Positions 6,653-14,258 are shown, counted from the first letter of the stretch. The stretch is 14,258 bases of DNA from CAYVTV01 sp964454295 (GCA_964454295.1 CAYVTV010000097.1:1-14258); one strand, 5' to 3'. Numbers and translations are program-made. The notes: generated by a model from the sequence alone, not told the origin.

Positions 6653-7195
6653 TTATAATTCCCCTTTAAACTCTGCAGCAAACTCACTAAAGTCGGGATT
6701 TTTCTTATAAATATCGTTTTGGATGAAGTATAACCACTTTTCCATCATGTCGGGAGATTTATATCCCATTTCCACCCCAAGATATGTCATTTTTTCATCA
6801 AGGAAGGCATAGGAAGGATAACCCAAACGGCCGTTCAAAAGGGTTACTACCAGTTCATGATAAGCAGGAATACGTTCTGACGGATTGGCAGCAACATATT
6901 TATATGTCCGTTTCCCCAGAACAATGTCTCTTTTAATATTTGCATTCAAGCGTACCGGATAATAATTATTATTCAGATAATTAATGATCACGGGATTTCT
7001 GAATGTAGTGGTGGTCATCCTTGTACACCATCCGCAGTTATCAGTATAAATATAAACGAAAATTTTTTTTGGATTTTGAAAGCTCTGGTTAACAACGTCT
7101 TCAATGTCATACCACTTAATTGCCTGCGGCTCCTGGGAGTATAAAAAAACAGGCATCAGGGTTGAAAGAAAAAATAGATATCTTATTATTTGCAT
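6653..7195 (-). CDS. Exported thioredoxin-like protein with CGWC motif
   Basis: This 180-residue protein is encoded on the minus strand from the ATG at 7195. Residues 1-20 or so form a signal peptide (MQIIRYLFFLSTLMPVFLYS) with likely cleavage before QEPQ. The fold matches the thioredoxin_7/DUF255-like group: a helix of the DIEDVVNQSFQNPKKIFVYIY type, then the redox motif C54-G-W-C57 (in DNCGWCTRM), a helix, then YLNNNYYPVRLNANIKRD and later YPSYAFLDEKMTYLG, where a Pro-containing loop sits in the cis-Pro region. It probably acts in the periplasm as a thiol-disulfide reductase or isomerase; the substrate is unknown. It is transcribed toward the membrane-protein gene, with which it converges. 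Confidence in the redox fold is high, and in the specific role low. Confidence 0.85.
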   Translation of the reverse strand: MQIIRYLFFLSTLMPVFLYSQEPQAIKWYDIEDVVNQSFQNPKKIFVYIYTDNCGWCTRMTTTTFRNPVIINYLNNNYYPVRLNANIKRDIVLGKRTYKYVAANPSERIPAYHELVVTLLNGRLGYPSYAFLDEKMTYLGVEMGYKSPDMMEKWLYFIQNDIYKKNPDFSEFAAEFKGEL

Positions 7196-7260
7196 TTTCC
7201 GGTTAATTAATCATTTGAGTGTTGAACCTAAAAATAAAAGTTATAAAATTACATGTTTTC

Positions 7261-7332
7261 CCTTTGTGTTACTTCGTGTGTACTTAGTGTTCTTTGTGGT
7301 AAAAAATATTAACTACCAAGGCACACAAAGGA
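7261..7332. repeat. Degenerate CTTnGTG tandem units with inverted partner
   Basis: Bases 7261-7300 hold four successive degenerate units of 9-11 bp beginning CTTTGTG, CTTCGTG, CTTAGTG and CTTTGTG. After an AT-rich gap (7301-7313), bases 7314-7332 carry the inverse motif (CCAAGGCACACAAAGG), so the two sides could fold into an imperfect hairpin. Intergenic sequences of this style are familiar from several bacterial genomes; origin and function are unknown to me. Confidence 0.5.
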
Positions 7333-7497
7333 TTCTTAAAGGGTCACCAGGTAAAATTATTCCAAATACGTTATTATTCTAAAATCTATATCAAAATTAC
7401 AACATTTCAAAATCCCTAAAGGTTCAAATTTAAAATAGATTTTTAATAGCATAGTAAAATCCGGATTTATGAATTAACTATATGTATGGTAATGATG

Positions 7498-7530
7498 GTT
7501 GGCTAATTACCGGAGAATAAACTATTTTTG
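7498..7530 (+). promoter_or_regulatory. Possible promoter of the MORN-repeat gene
   Basis: TATTTTTG at 7523-7530 fits the Bacteroidota -7 consensus TAnnTTTG, and GTTG at 7498-7501 lies 21 bp upstream as a partial -33 TTTG. Transcription would start only about 8 bases before the ATG at 7544, which is short, so the match is tentative. Confidence 0.35.
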
Positions 7531-7543
7531 TCAAAAAAAACTC

Positions 7544-8074
7544 ATGAAGAAAAATTCCGGGAAAACTCCGGTTAATCTGTTTTCTCTGGTTAAGAAGGAA
7601 GGGTTGTTTTTCCATTCTGATGAAAAAACCTTATTTTCAGGGTATTATTACTGGAATTATCCTTCAGGCATCATGGCTGAAGAAGGATATTTGCAAAATG
7701 GTATTACAAACGGGGTTGTGAAATTATATAACGAAGACGGTAATTTACTGGTTGAAGCAGAATACAGGGAAGGGAAGAAGAATGGGTTGATAACCACGTA
7801 TTATCCCAGCGGGCATATAAAGGCGGAATTTACACTCGTTAATGAATTGCGAGAAGGAAGAATGCGGATATGGTATGAAGGGGGAGTGAAAAAATATGAG
7901 GCTTATTATAAAAATGACATGCTTAATGGAAGACAGATAAAATATTTTCCCAATGGAAAGGTTAACATCGATTGTGAGTATAAAGATAACCTTGAACACG
8001 GGAAAAAGTCAGTCATGAAAGAAGATGGAACAATACTGTTTAGCGGTAATTTTGTTGACGGTGAACTGACATAA
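7544..8074 (+). CDS. MORN-repeat variant (YwqK-like) protein
   Basis: From the ATG at 7544 the protein has 176 residues. A TTG at 7499 in the same frame is less likely, because the ATG has a strong A-rich leader. It consists of about six MORN-variant repeats of 20-24 residues with the pattern G-x-W/Y-x-x-Y-x-x-G-x-x-x-x-E-x-x-Y-x-x-G-x-x-x-G. Examples are YYWNYPSGIMAEEGYLQNG, LYNEDGNLLVEAEYREGKKNG, YYPSGHIKAEF, WYEGGVKKYEAYYKNDMLNG and YFPNGKVNIDCEYKDN. This is the YwqK/toxin-antitoxin MORN family that databases sometimes label antitoxin. The repeat is a beta-hairpin scaffold and the molecular role is usually unknown. No signal peptide is present, so it is probably cytoplasmic. It ends 36 bp before mutS2 on the same strand and may be co-transcribed with it. 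Confidence 0.85.
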   Translation: MKKNSGKTPVNLFSLVKKEGLFFHSDEKTLFSGYYYWNYPSGIMAEEGYLQNGITNGVVKLYNEDGNLLVEAEYREGKKNGLITTYYPSGHIKAEFTLVNELREGRMRIWYEGGVKKYEAYYKNDMLNGRQIKYFPNGKVNIDCEYKDNLEHGKKSVMKEDGTILFSGNFVDGELT

Positions 8075-8110
8075 TTATTTTTAATTTTGATTTACAAATA
8101 ATATAGAAGA

Positions 8111-10597
8111 TTGATCTACCCGGCAAATTTTGAAGAAAAGACAGGTTTTAATAAAATACGGGATATTGTTAAAACATACTGTCAATATGAACCCGGAAGG
8201 CATGTCATTGATGAACTTTCATTCACACATGATCCTGACGAGCTTGACCTTAGGATTTCCATGGTTGAAGAATTCCGGCAAATGATCATCTCCGGAACTG
8301 TTTTTCCTGCGGAACATTATGTTGATCTGTCAAATTCTCTGGGTAAGGCTGCTATTGAGGGAAACTGGATAGAGGAGGAGGATGTGGCCGGTTTACGGAA
8401 TGCGTTTGATTCGGTAAGAAATATTATTTCGTTCTTCAAAAAGGATGAAGAAAACCGTTTTCCTGCACTAAAAGTACTCGCAAGGGATATCAGGCATTTT
8501 CCATTAGTAACTGACCGGATAAATAAGATCCTGAATAAAAACGGAAGGATCAGGGATAATGCCACAGCCGTTCTGCAGCATACCAGGCAGGAAATATCTG
8601 CAGTGCAGTCAAGGATATCCGGTAAGCTTCAGAGGTTATTAAAATCAGCCCAGGTGCAGGGCTGGGCTGATTCAGATGCAACACTGGCAGTCAGGAATGG
8701 GAGAACCGTAATTCCAATCTCTGCTACTCATAAAAGGAAGTTAAGCGGTTATGTACATGATGAATCAGCTACAGGGAAAACGGTGTATATCGAACCGGCG
8801 GAAATTGTTGAAGCCAACAATGAGTTGCGTGAACTTGAGAATGCTGAGCGCAGGGAGATCATTCGCATTCTTGTTGAGTTTACCTCTTTCATCAGGCCTT
8901 ATATTCCTGAGTTAAAACTCATTCATATATTTTTCGCTGAACTTGATTCTGTGATTGCCAGAGCCCGTTTTGCAATGAAAATCAATGCAATAAAGCCGGA
9001 GTTGAAACCCTTACCATATATTAAATGGAGGAATGCCGTTCACCCTTTGCTCCTGTTATCATTCAGAGACGCAGGGAAAGAACGGGAAGTGGTTCCCCTC
9101 AACATTTGTCTGGATGATAAAAACAGAATACTGCTGATCTCAGGACCCAACGCCGGCGGTAAGTCAGTATGCCTTCAAACAGCAGGACTTCTGCAGTATA
9201 TGCTGCAATGCGGCTTTCCGGTACCTGTAGGAGAAGGTTCAGAATTCGGTATTTTCAACAGTATTTTTATTGACATCGGTGATGAGCAATCCATTGAAAG
9301 TGATTTAAGTACTTACAGCTCTCATCTTATCAATATGAAGTACTTTTTAAAGAACTCGAATGGGAATACCCTTATACTTATTGATGAATTTGGCACAGGT
9401 ACGGAGCCGTTGCTTGGTGGTGCCATTGCTGAGGCTGTACTTGAGAAACTAAACAGCACCCTGTGTTTTGGTATTATTACCACCCATTACACCAATCTCA
9501 AGCATTTTGCTGCTTCTGCCGAAGGAATTATTAACGGAGCCATGCTTTTTGATAATCATAAGATGCAACCCTTATTCAGGCTGGATATTGGTCAGCCCGG
9601 AAGCTCCTTTGCATTTGAAATTGCAAGAAAGATAGGTTTGCCGGAAGAAGTCCTTATAAAAGCACAGGAATCGGCAGGACAGGATCATATTGATTTTGAC
9701 AGACACCTGAGGAATATTCTCAGAGATAAAAAATACTGGGAAAGTAAACGCCAGCAGATCCGGATATCAGAGAAGAGATTAGCCGGACTGGTAGAAAAAT
9801 ATGATCTGGAATTGCATGATACTGAAAAATTTAAGAAGAAGATACTTAGTGAAGCCAAACTGAAAGCTGAAGAAATCCTGGCAGGTGCAAACCGCCAGAT
9901 AGAAAATACTATCAGGGAGATCAGGGAATCTGAAGCCGAGAAAATCAAAACCAGGGAAGCACGAAAGAAACTGGAAACTTTTAAAAAGCAGATTGAAAAT
10001 ATTGATAAACACGAAAAAGATGAACTTCACAGGAAAATAGAGGAACTGAAAGTAAGCAGGGAGACTCAGGCAGTTCATAAACATATTAAACATCACCAGA
10101 CCTCCGGAGAAGAAGTAGCGGATAAAGAAATTAAACCAGGCAGCTATGTAATCATGAAAGGGACTGAAAATGCAGGCGAAGTTCTTTCCATTTCAGGTAA
10201 AAAGTGTACCATTGTATTCGGGAGTATAAAAACGGTTGTAAGTCAGGACCATATTGAACCAATAAGCGCCGGAAAATATAAACAGTATACACGGCAGTTA
10301 ATGTCATCTCAGGGTACGGCAAATTATGATATAGGCCAGACAAGACTTTATTTTAAGCCTGATATTGACCTGCGTGGCAAAAGAGGGGAGGAAGCCCTGG
10401 CTCTTGTTACTGAATTTATAGATCAGGCGGTAATGGTTCAGGCCAGGGAACTTAGAATATTGCACGGTAAGGGAAACGGAATACTTCGTGAGATGATAAG
10501 ACAATATCTGAACACTATTGACGTTGTGGAATGGTTTGGTGATGAACATATTGAATCCGGGGGTGCAGGGATCACAGTGGTAAGAATAGGCCTGTAA
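8111..10597 (+). CDS. mutS2: Endonuclease MutS2
   Basis: This 828-residue protein is of usual MutS2 length. It starts with TTG (MIYPANFEEKTGFNKIRDIV); the frame upstream is closed by a stop at 8099-8101 with no ATG between, so the TTG start is well supported. Order of parts: an N-terminal helical core and clamp lacking the MutS mismatch-reading domain; the ATPase with Walker A GPNAGGKS (residues 345-352) and Walker B LILIDEFG (421-428), followed by TGTEP; a long coiled coil (about 520-660); a KOW-like stretch (KPGSYVIMKGTENAGEVLSI); and a C-terminal Smr domain with DLRG (753-756) and HGKGNG (785-790). MutS2 proteins bind branched DNA and limit homologous recombination in some species, and act on collided ribosomes in others; which applies here cannot be read from sequence. 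Confidence 0.97.
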   Translation: MIYPANFEEKTGFNKIRDIVKTYCQYEPGRHVIDELSFTHDPDELDLRISMVEEFRQMIISGTVFPAEHYVDLSNSLGKAAIEGNWIEEEDVAGLRNAFDSVRNIISFFKKDEENRFPALKVLARDIRHFPLVTDRINKILNKNGRIRDNATAVLQHTRQEISAVQSRISGKLQRLLKSAQVQGWADSDATLAVRNGRTVIPISATHKRKLSGYVHDESATGKTVYIEPAEIVEANNELRELENAERREIIRILVEFTSFIRPYIPELKLIHIFFAELDSVIARARFAMKINAIKPELKPLPYIKWRNAVHPLLLLSFRDAGKEREVVPLNICLDDKNRILLISGPNAGGKSVCLQTAGLLQYMLQCGFPVPVGEGSEFGIFNSIFIDIGDEQSIESDLSTYSSHLINMKYFLKNSNGNTLILIDEFGTGTEPLLGGAIAEAVLEKLNSTLCFGIITTHYTNLKHFAASAEGIINGAMLFDNHKMQPLFRLDIGQPGSSFAFEIARKIGLPEEVLIKAQESAGQDHIDFDRHLRNILRDKKYWESKRQQIRISEKRLAGLVEKYDLELHDTEKFKKKILSEAKLKAEEILAGANRQIENTIREIRESEAEKIKTREARKKLETFKKQIENIDKHEKDELHRKIEELKVSRETQAVHKHIKHHQTSGEEVADKEIKPGSYVIMKGTENAGEVLSISGKKCTIVFGSIKTVVSQDHIEPISAGKYKQYTRQLMSSQGTANYDIGQTRLYFKPDIDLRGKRGEEALALVTEFIDQAVMVQARELRILHGKGNGILREMIRQYLNTIDVVEWFGDEHIESGGAGITVVRIGL

Positions 10598-10604
10598 TAA
10601 ATAA

Positions 10605-10677
10605 GAGTAATTGAGTAATTGAGTAATTGAGTAATTGAGTAATTGAGTAATTAGAGTAATTGAGTAATTGAGTAATT
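10605..10677. repeat. Nine-copy octamer tandem repeat GAGTAATT
   Basis: Six perfect copies (10605-10652), one extra A at 10653, then three more perfect copies (10654-10677). The array starts 8 bp after the mutS2 stop and ends 5 bp before the ATG of the deacetylase-like gene. The unit length is not a multiple of 3, but a TGA at 10677-10679 keeps the array outside the downstream reading frame. Copy-number change would alter the leader or promoter spacing rather than the frame. Confidence 0.95.
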
Positions 10678-10682
10678 GATCA

Positions 10683-11987
10683 ATGATAATATATACACAA
10701 CATATCACCAACAGACTGATGTTTGTTCTGGACCTGGTGTTCAAAAGAATGCTGGATATTCATTATACTGTGGTAAATGACAGGGGGAGGCTTACACCGG
10801 ATGATCATACACCGGTTATTAATTATTCACCTGAACTCATCGGGAATTATTTCAGAATACGTCCTTATGGGTTACTATCTGAAACGGGTTTACGAATGTA
10901 TGAGATCAAGGTTAAAGATGGCGACACCGGGATACCTGTTTTCTTTACCACTGATGAAGGTGATATTCCTTTTGATATATTCTCAGCCATTTTTTATCTG
11001 GTATCACGCTATGAAGAATATCTTCCCTTTGAGGCAGACAAACATAATCGTTTCCCAGCAAGGGCTTCGGTTGCATGGAAGAATAACTTCCTGGACCTGC
11101 CGGTGGTGAATTATTGGGTGAAGAACCTTGCGAAAGAACTGTCATCCTTTTATCCCGGGCTGATTTTAAAGCTTCCCCGTTTTTCTTATCAGCCCACCAT
11201 TGATGTAGATCAGGCCTGGGCTGTTAAAAACAAGCCGTTCATTAAAATCGCCGGAGGTTTGGTAAAGGATGCATTAAAGGGAAATGCTAAAAAAGTCAGA
11301 TTCAGATTAGACATACTGAGCGGTAAGTCGGACGATCCCTTTTTTACTTTACCGGAATGGGACAAACTGCATGATTCTTTTGCTGATAAACTGAAAGTGT
11401 TTATTCTGGCCGGAAATACTTCATGTTACGATATGATCGTTTCACCTGAAAACAGAAACTGGCAACAAATGGTGAAAACGATATCCCTGAAATATCAGGC
11501 AGGGCTTCATCCTTCATATTCTTCTCATAAAAAAGAATCTGCCATACTAAGGGAAAAGCAGTTGCTGGAGTCGCTTACTGGAAATCCAGTCATTATCAGC
11601 CGGCAGCATTTTCTAAAATTACGTTTTCCTGATACATTCCGAAATTTGTTAAAATCAGGAATACGGGAAGATCACTCTATGTCTTATCCTGATTATCCTG
11701 GTTTCAGGGCAGGCATAGCTTTCCCTTTTCCGTTTTATGATCTCGAAAAAGACATCAGCACTGAACTTATGATTTATCCTTTTGCTGTCATGGACAGAAC
11801 ACTGAAAGACTACCTGGGTTTAACTCCATCGATGGCAATAGAAAAATTAGAGAAACTTATTAACAGCGTAAAAGAAACAGGCGGGTTGTTTATTTCTGTC
11901 TGGCATAACGATTCACTGTCTGATTATGATGAATGGAAAGGATGGAAAAGTGTTTATCTCAAAATGATAGAATTATGCAAAATCTGA
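10683..11987 (+). CDS. Polysaccharide deacetylase-like protein (DUF7033-type N-terminus)
   Basis: A 434-residue protein from the ATG at 10683, right after the octamer repeat. The N-terminal 160 residues or so (INYSPELIGNYFRIRPYGLL, FFTTDEGDIPFDIFSAIFYL, SRYEEYLPFEADKHNRF) match the domain that precedes the deacetylase fold in many Bacteroidota proteins (DUF7033, from memory). The NodB-like part contains PTIDVDQAW (D174 and D176, in place of TFDDG), GLHPSYSSH (H276 and H282) and VWHND (H408). These fit a modified metal-binding carbohydrate esterase that removes N-acetyl groups from surface polysaccharide or peptidoglycan, but activity is not certain since the classic motifs are altered. No signal peptide is seen. 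It overlaps the next gene by 13 bp, so they form an operon. Confidence 0.82.
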   Translation: MIIYTQHITNRLMFVLDLVFKRMLDIHYTVVNDRGRLTPDDHTPVINYSPELIGNYFRIRPYGLLSETGLRMYEIKVKDGDTGIPVFFTTDEGDIPFDIFSAIFYLVSRYEEYLPFEADKHNRFPARASVAWKNNFLDLPVVNYWVKNLAKELSSFYPGLILKLPRFSYQPTIDVDQAWAVKNKPFIKIAGGLVKDALKGNAKKVRFRLDILSGKSDDPFFTLPEWDKLHDSFADKLKVFILAGNTSCYDMIVSPENRNWQQMVKTISLKYQAGLHPSYSSHKKESAILREKQLLESLTGNPVIISRQHFLKLRFPDTFRNLLKSGIREDHSMSYPDYPGFRAGIAFPFPFYDLEKDISTELMIYPFAVMDRTLKDYLGLTPSMAIEKLEKLINSVKETGGLFISVWHNDSLSDYDEWKGWKSVYLKMIELCKI

Positions 11988-12883
11988 GATACCTGGAAAG
12001 TGAAGAAATTGACCGTAAGAAATGGGATACCTGTGTTGAGACATCCAGAGCAGGGTTGATATACGGGTTTTCATGGTATCTTGATATTGTGGCTCCGGGT
12101 TGGGCAGGCATTGTAGAGGAGGATTACAAATCGGTCATGCCTCTCCCTGTAAAAAAACGTTTTGGAATAAATTATGTCTTTCAGCCGGTTTTTGCACAAC
12201 AATTAGGTGTATATGGAAGGGAAAATCTGCATCCTGATATGCTGGCTTCATTTTTCAAATCAATCCCCGGAAAAATAAAGTATATCGATACGAATATAAA
12301 TTACACCAACAATCCGTCGGATAATCGCGATATCAGGATCAGTAAGAGAATGAACTTTGAGCTGAGCCTGAGAAAGAAATATGCAAATCTGAAATCGGAG
12401 TATTCCGGCAACAATAAAAGGAACATACAGCGGGGTTTCCCTTTTATTGAGCTTGTACATGATGTTGCTGTTGCAGATCTTATCAGGTTAAAGAGGGAAA
12501 ATACCGTACTTAAGAGGTCCCGTGAATACTATGAATGGATGAACTGCTTTGCACATAAGCTTGTTTCATCCGGTTATGCAAAAATTGCCGGCGCGATTAT
12601 AAATAATAAACTTTGTGCAGCAGCACTGTTTGTTTTTTACGGTAAAAGAATTTATTATCTTATTCCGGTTTCTGATGAAGAGGGGAAAAAGAACAGAGCC
12701 ATGTTTGCCATTATTGACCATTACATCCAGACCTGCTCTGAAAAAGACCTCATCCTGGATTTTGAAGGTTCAAACATTTCCGGTATTGCGAGGTTCTTTG
12801 AGGGGTTTGGTGCTGTTGCCCATAAATATTACAATATCAGAATAAACAGGTTGCCGTTCTGGATCAGATATATTAAGAAATAA
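11975..12883 (+). CDS. FemAB/GNAT-type acyltransferase
   Basis: I chose the ATG at 11975 (MQNLRYLESEEIDRKKWD, 302 residues), which overlaps the previous stop by 13 bp. An in-frame ATG at 11933 would lengthen the overlap to 55 bp and add a less natural N-terminus. The protein shows the FemAB-like double-GNAT layout: an N-terminal half with the IYGFSWYLDIVAPGW segment, a middle RKKYANLKSEYSGNNKRNIQRG stretch (shown in parts: YSGNNKRNIQRG), and a C-terminal half with AKIAGAIINNKLCAAALFVF, IYYLIPVSDEEGKKNRAMFAIIDH and LDFEGSNISGIARFFEGFGA. The last part fits the substrate/acyl-donor core of the GNAT fold. Family members attach amino acids or acyl groups to cell-wall or polysaccharide acceptors. 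Coupling to a deacetylase suggests re-acylation of exposed amino groups, which is inference. Confidence 0.8.
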   Translation: MQNLRYLESEEIDRKKWDTCVETSRAGLIYGFSWYLDIVAPGWAGIVEEDYKSVMPLPVKKRFGINYVFQPVFAQQLGVYGRENLHPDMLASFFKSIPGKIKYIDTNINYTNNPSDNRDIRISKRMNFELSLRKKYANLKSEYSGNNKRNIQRGFPFIELVHDVAVADLIRLKRENTVLKRSREYYEWMNCFAHKLVSSGYAKIAGAIINNKLCAAALFVFYGKRIYYLIPVSDEEGKKNRAMFAIIDHYIQTCSEKDLILDFEGSNISGIARFFEGFGAVAHKYYNIRINRLPFWIRYIKK

Positions 12884-12895
12884 TTTTCGTTGATT

Positions 12896-13062
12896 TTAAT
12901 TAGTGTCTGAAAGAAAACTCAATATTTTCGCATGTGCTTGATAAGAAAACGTCAGGAGCAAGGCATGCGATGCCTGAAAGACAGGAGTTTACTAAACGTA
13001 AATGACTGTCTTGAAGGCGAGCATAACGCAGCTATTGGCGTTTTCTTGCAAGCACTAATTAA
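12896..13062. repeat. Nested palindromic intergenic element
   Basis: Two layers of inverted repeats are visible. The outer arms are perfect 10-mers, TTAATTAGTG (12896-12905) and CACTAATTAA (13053-13062). Inside, GTGCTTG plus AAGAAAACG from 12934 pairs with CGTTTTCTTG plus CAAGCAC ending at 13055; the last CAC is shared with the outer arm, so the pairings compete. Further in are GGCAT/ATGCC (12962-12974), CCTGAAAGACAG against CTGTCTTGAAGG, and GTTTACTAAAC at the centre. It fills most of the 208-bp gap between two genes on the same strand. It may be a mobile REP/MITE-like unit or a transcribed hairpin; no transposase is seen. Confidence 0.7.
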
Positions 13063-13091
13063 GCTAAACAAGTGCGAAACTTTTTTTATCA

Positions 13092-14162
13092 ATGATCGAA
13101 ACAATTAAGAAATTCACGGGTATAGCTACCTCTGTTATTCCTCTCTCCATCCTTAAAAACCTTTTGGGATACCGGTTAATCATACCTGTATATCATTTAG
13201 TTACCGACATGTTGCCTGTTCATATAAAGCATTTATATCAACCCAGAAGGATAAATACTTTCAGAAAAGATATGGAGTTTTTCACACACCATTTCGATAT
13301 ACTTTATCCTGACAGGTTATTAGAGTATTGTTGTAACAGGAGTATTGAAATTCAGAACGGATTCCTTCCCACCTTTGATGACGGGTTAAGGGAAATATAT
13401 GAAATTGCAGCTCCATATCTTTATCATATGGGTATTCCTGCAATTTTCTTTATCAACAATGATTTTGTTAACAATAAGGATATGTTTTTCCGTTTTAAAG
13501 CCAGCCTGCTTACTGAAAAGGTTTTAACCCGCCTTTCACATGCAACCATGGACAAACTGGCTGAATCACTTGGATTAACAAAACGGAATACAGGCAGGAT
13601 AAAAGCCCGGATACTTTCAATATCATATCAGGAACGTGATTTGCTTGATAAGGCTGCTGAAGTCCTTGAGGTTGACTTCAATGAATATCTTACTTTCCAT
13701 AAACCATATATGGATGATGAGCAAATAAAGGATTTGCAGGATAAGGGGTTTATCATTGGTGCGCATGGGAAGGATCACCAGTTGCTTTCTGCATTAAGTG
13801 AAGATGAAATCATCCTTCAGATCAGGGAGAGTGTAAATGATATTTTCTCAAAATATACATCCTTAAATCGTTTTTTTGCTTTTCCGTTCACTGATCATGG
13901 AATACCTGGAAAGGTACTGAAGGTGCTTCATGATCAGAATTTTCCGTTAGTTGATGCAAGCTTTGGTACAGCAGGGTTAAAACAGGATATTGTGCCTAAT
14001 CATATCCAGCGTATTCCTATGGAAAAATCAAATCTTTCTGTTTCGCGGATCATAAAAACCGAATATGTTATGTGCATTTTAAAAAAAGTTGCGGGGAGAA
14101 ATTTAATTTTAAGAGAAGATACGGATAAAGTTAATAGTGCTAAGAATATTACCAAATCGTAA
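13092..14162 (+). CDS. NodB-type polysaccharide deacetylase
   Basis: A 356-residue protein from the ATG at 13092. The NodB motifs are clear: PTFDDG with D96 (general base) and D97 (metal), and GAHGKDH with H225 and H229 completing the metal site (the family usually has H-S/T-x-x-H). RFFAFPFTDHG lies where an R-x-F-x-x-P motif is expected. Near the start, YRLIIPVYHLVTD matches the usual opening strand of carbohydrate esterase family 4 proteins. An insertion between about residues 130 and 210 (FRFKASLLTEKVL onward) is common in the deacetylases of polysaccharide loci. No clear signal peptide is seen; the N-terminal segment IATSVIPLSILKNLL is only weakly hydrophobic. It probably removes acetyl groups from an N-acetylated surface sugar or lipid-linked intermediate. 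The next gene begins 4 bp after its stop. Confidence 0.88.
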   Translation: MIETIKKFTGIATSVIPLSILKNLLGYRLIIPVYHLVTDMLPVHIKHLYQPRRINTFRKDMEFFTHHFDILYPDRLLEYCCNRSIEIQNGFLPTFDDGLREIYEIAAPYLYHMGIPAIFFINNDFVNNKDMFFRFKASLLTEKVLTRLSHATMDKLAESLGLTKRNTGRIKARILSISYQERDLLDKAAEVLEVDFNEYLTFHKPYMDDEQIKDLQDKGFIIGAHGKDHQLLSALSEDEIILQIRESVNDIFSKYTSLNRFFAFPFTDHGIPGKVLKVLHDQNFPLVDASFGTAGLKQDIVPNHIQRIPMEKSNLSVSRIIKTEYVMCILKKVAGRNLILREDTDKVNSAKNITKS

Positions 14163-14166
14163 TTAT

Positions 14167-14258
14167 ATGGATTTGTCTTTTGTAAGGGTAGGGGAATTAC
14201 AAAAGTTTGCTGCTTCATTTTTTAACCTTGAGGGGTATCATATTGCTATCACACCATG
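14167..14258 (+). CDS. Start of an unidentified gene (3' partial)
   Basis: The ATG at 14167 lies 4 bp after the deacetylase stop and opens a frame of 30 complete codons to the window edge, beginning MDLSFVRVGELQKFAASFF and continuing NLEGYHIAITP. The tight spacing supports a translationally coupled operon gene. An opening of this kind could belong to a GNAT-type transferase, but 30 residues are too few to name it. Confidence 0.5.
   Translation, partial: MDLSFVRVGELQKFAASFFNLEGYHIAITP

Larger units (their letters stand above)
7196..7543. other. Intergenic region between divergent thioredoxin-like and MORN genes
   Basis: This 348-bp, strongly AT-rich spacer separates two divergent genes and so must hold both promoters. 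It contains the degenerate CTTTGTG-type repeat near 7261-7332 and a possible plus-strand promoter at 7498-7530. I see no convincing coding frame or structured RNA. Confidence 0.6.

Noticed and set aside
7104..7382. 92-codon plus-strand open frame
   Set aside because: It overlaps the thioredoxin-like gene on the opposite strand and continues through the AT-rich repeat region without protein-like composition.
7544..8074. MORN/YwqK-like protein as the antitoxin or immunity partner of an RHS tip
   Set aside because: It is about 1.8 kb from the end of the RHS array, beyond two unrelated genes, and next to mutS2; the database label antitoxin is not evidence of pairing.
10605..10677. CRISPR array
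   Set aside because: Units are 8 bp and directly abutting, with no spacers and no cas genes.
10304..10744. 146-codon minus-strand open frame across the octamer repeat
   Set aside because: Most of it is antisense to the mutS2 Smr domain and the rest is translated tandem repeat (an LLNYSITQ-like pattern), with no sign of a real protein.

Overview
The window looks like a chromosomal segment from a member of the Bacteroidota (Bacteroidales-like). The reasons are AT-rich DNA, starts without clear Shine-Dalgarno sequences but with A-rich leaders, RHS/YD-repeat proteins of the Bacteroidota type, a MutS2 of Bacteroidota character, a MORN/YwqK-type protein, and an RHS-unrelated surface-polysaccharide-like gene group. 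This assignment is inference from protein style; no rRNA or tRNA is present to confirm it.

Region 1 (1-5818) is an accessory island of tandem RHS C-terminal cassettes. Three copies of the RHS-associated core are present. The first is cut by the left edge of the window. The second and third are about 975 bp long and share a 665-bp stretch with no mismatch. Each core is followed by a different, AT-richer tip. Tip A is followed by two small membrane-protein genes and tip B by one small membrane-anchored gene; these are candidate immunity genes by position. A decayed reading frame (4040-4243) lies before cassette C. Tip C runs into the antisense strand of a DUF2683-type antitoxin gene whose own 3' end and usual RelE-like partner are missing. 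None of the cassettes carries the long N-terminal RHS barrel, so the array looks like displaced, probably silent, tips that could be exchanged through the shared core.

Region 2 (6033-8074) holds a polytopic membrane protein, a convergent secreted thioredoxin-like protein with a CGWC motif, a 348-bp intergenic stretch with a degenerate CTTTGTG-type repeat, and a MORN-repeat (YwqK-like) protein. Region 3 (8111-10597) is mutS2, a core-genome gene that starts with TTG.

Region 4 (10605-14258) begins with nine copies of an 8-bp repeat. It continues with a polysaccharide deacetylase-like protein, an overlapping FemAB/GNAT-type acyltransferase, a nested palindromic intergenic element of about 167 bp, a NodB-type polysaccharide deacetylase, and the first 30 codons of another gene 4 bp further on. 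The set reads as part of a cell-envelope or exopolysaccharide modification locus.

The most interesting part is the RHS tip array: a mosaic repeat with signs of recent gene conversion, uncharacterised tips with candidate immunity genes, and a recombination junction with an antitoxin gene.
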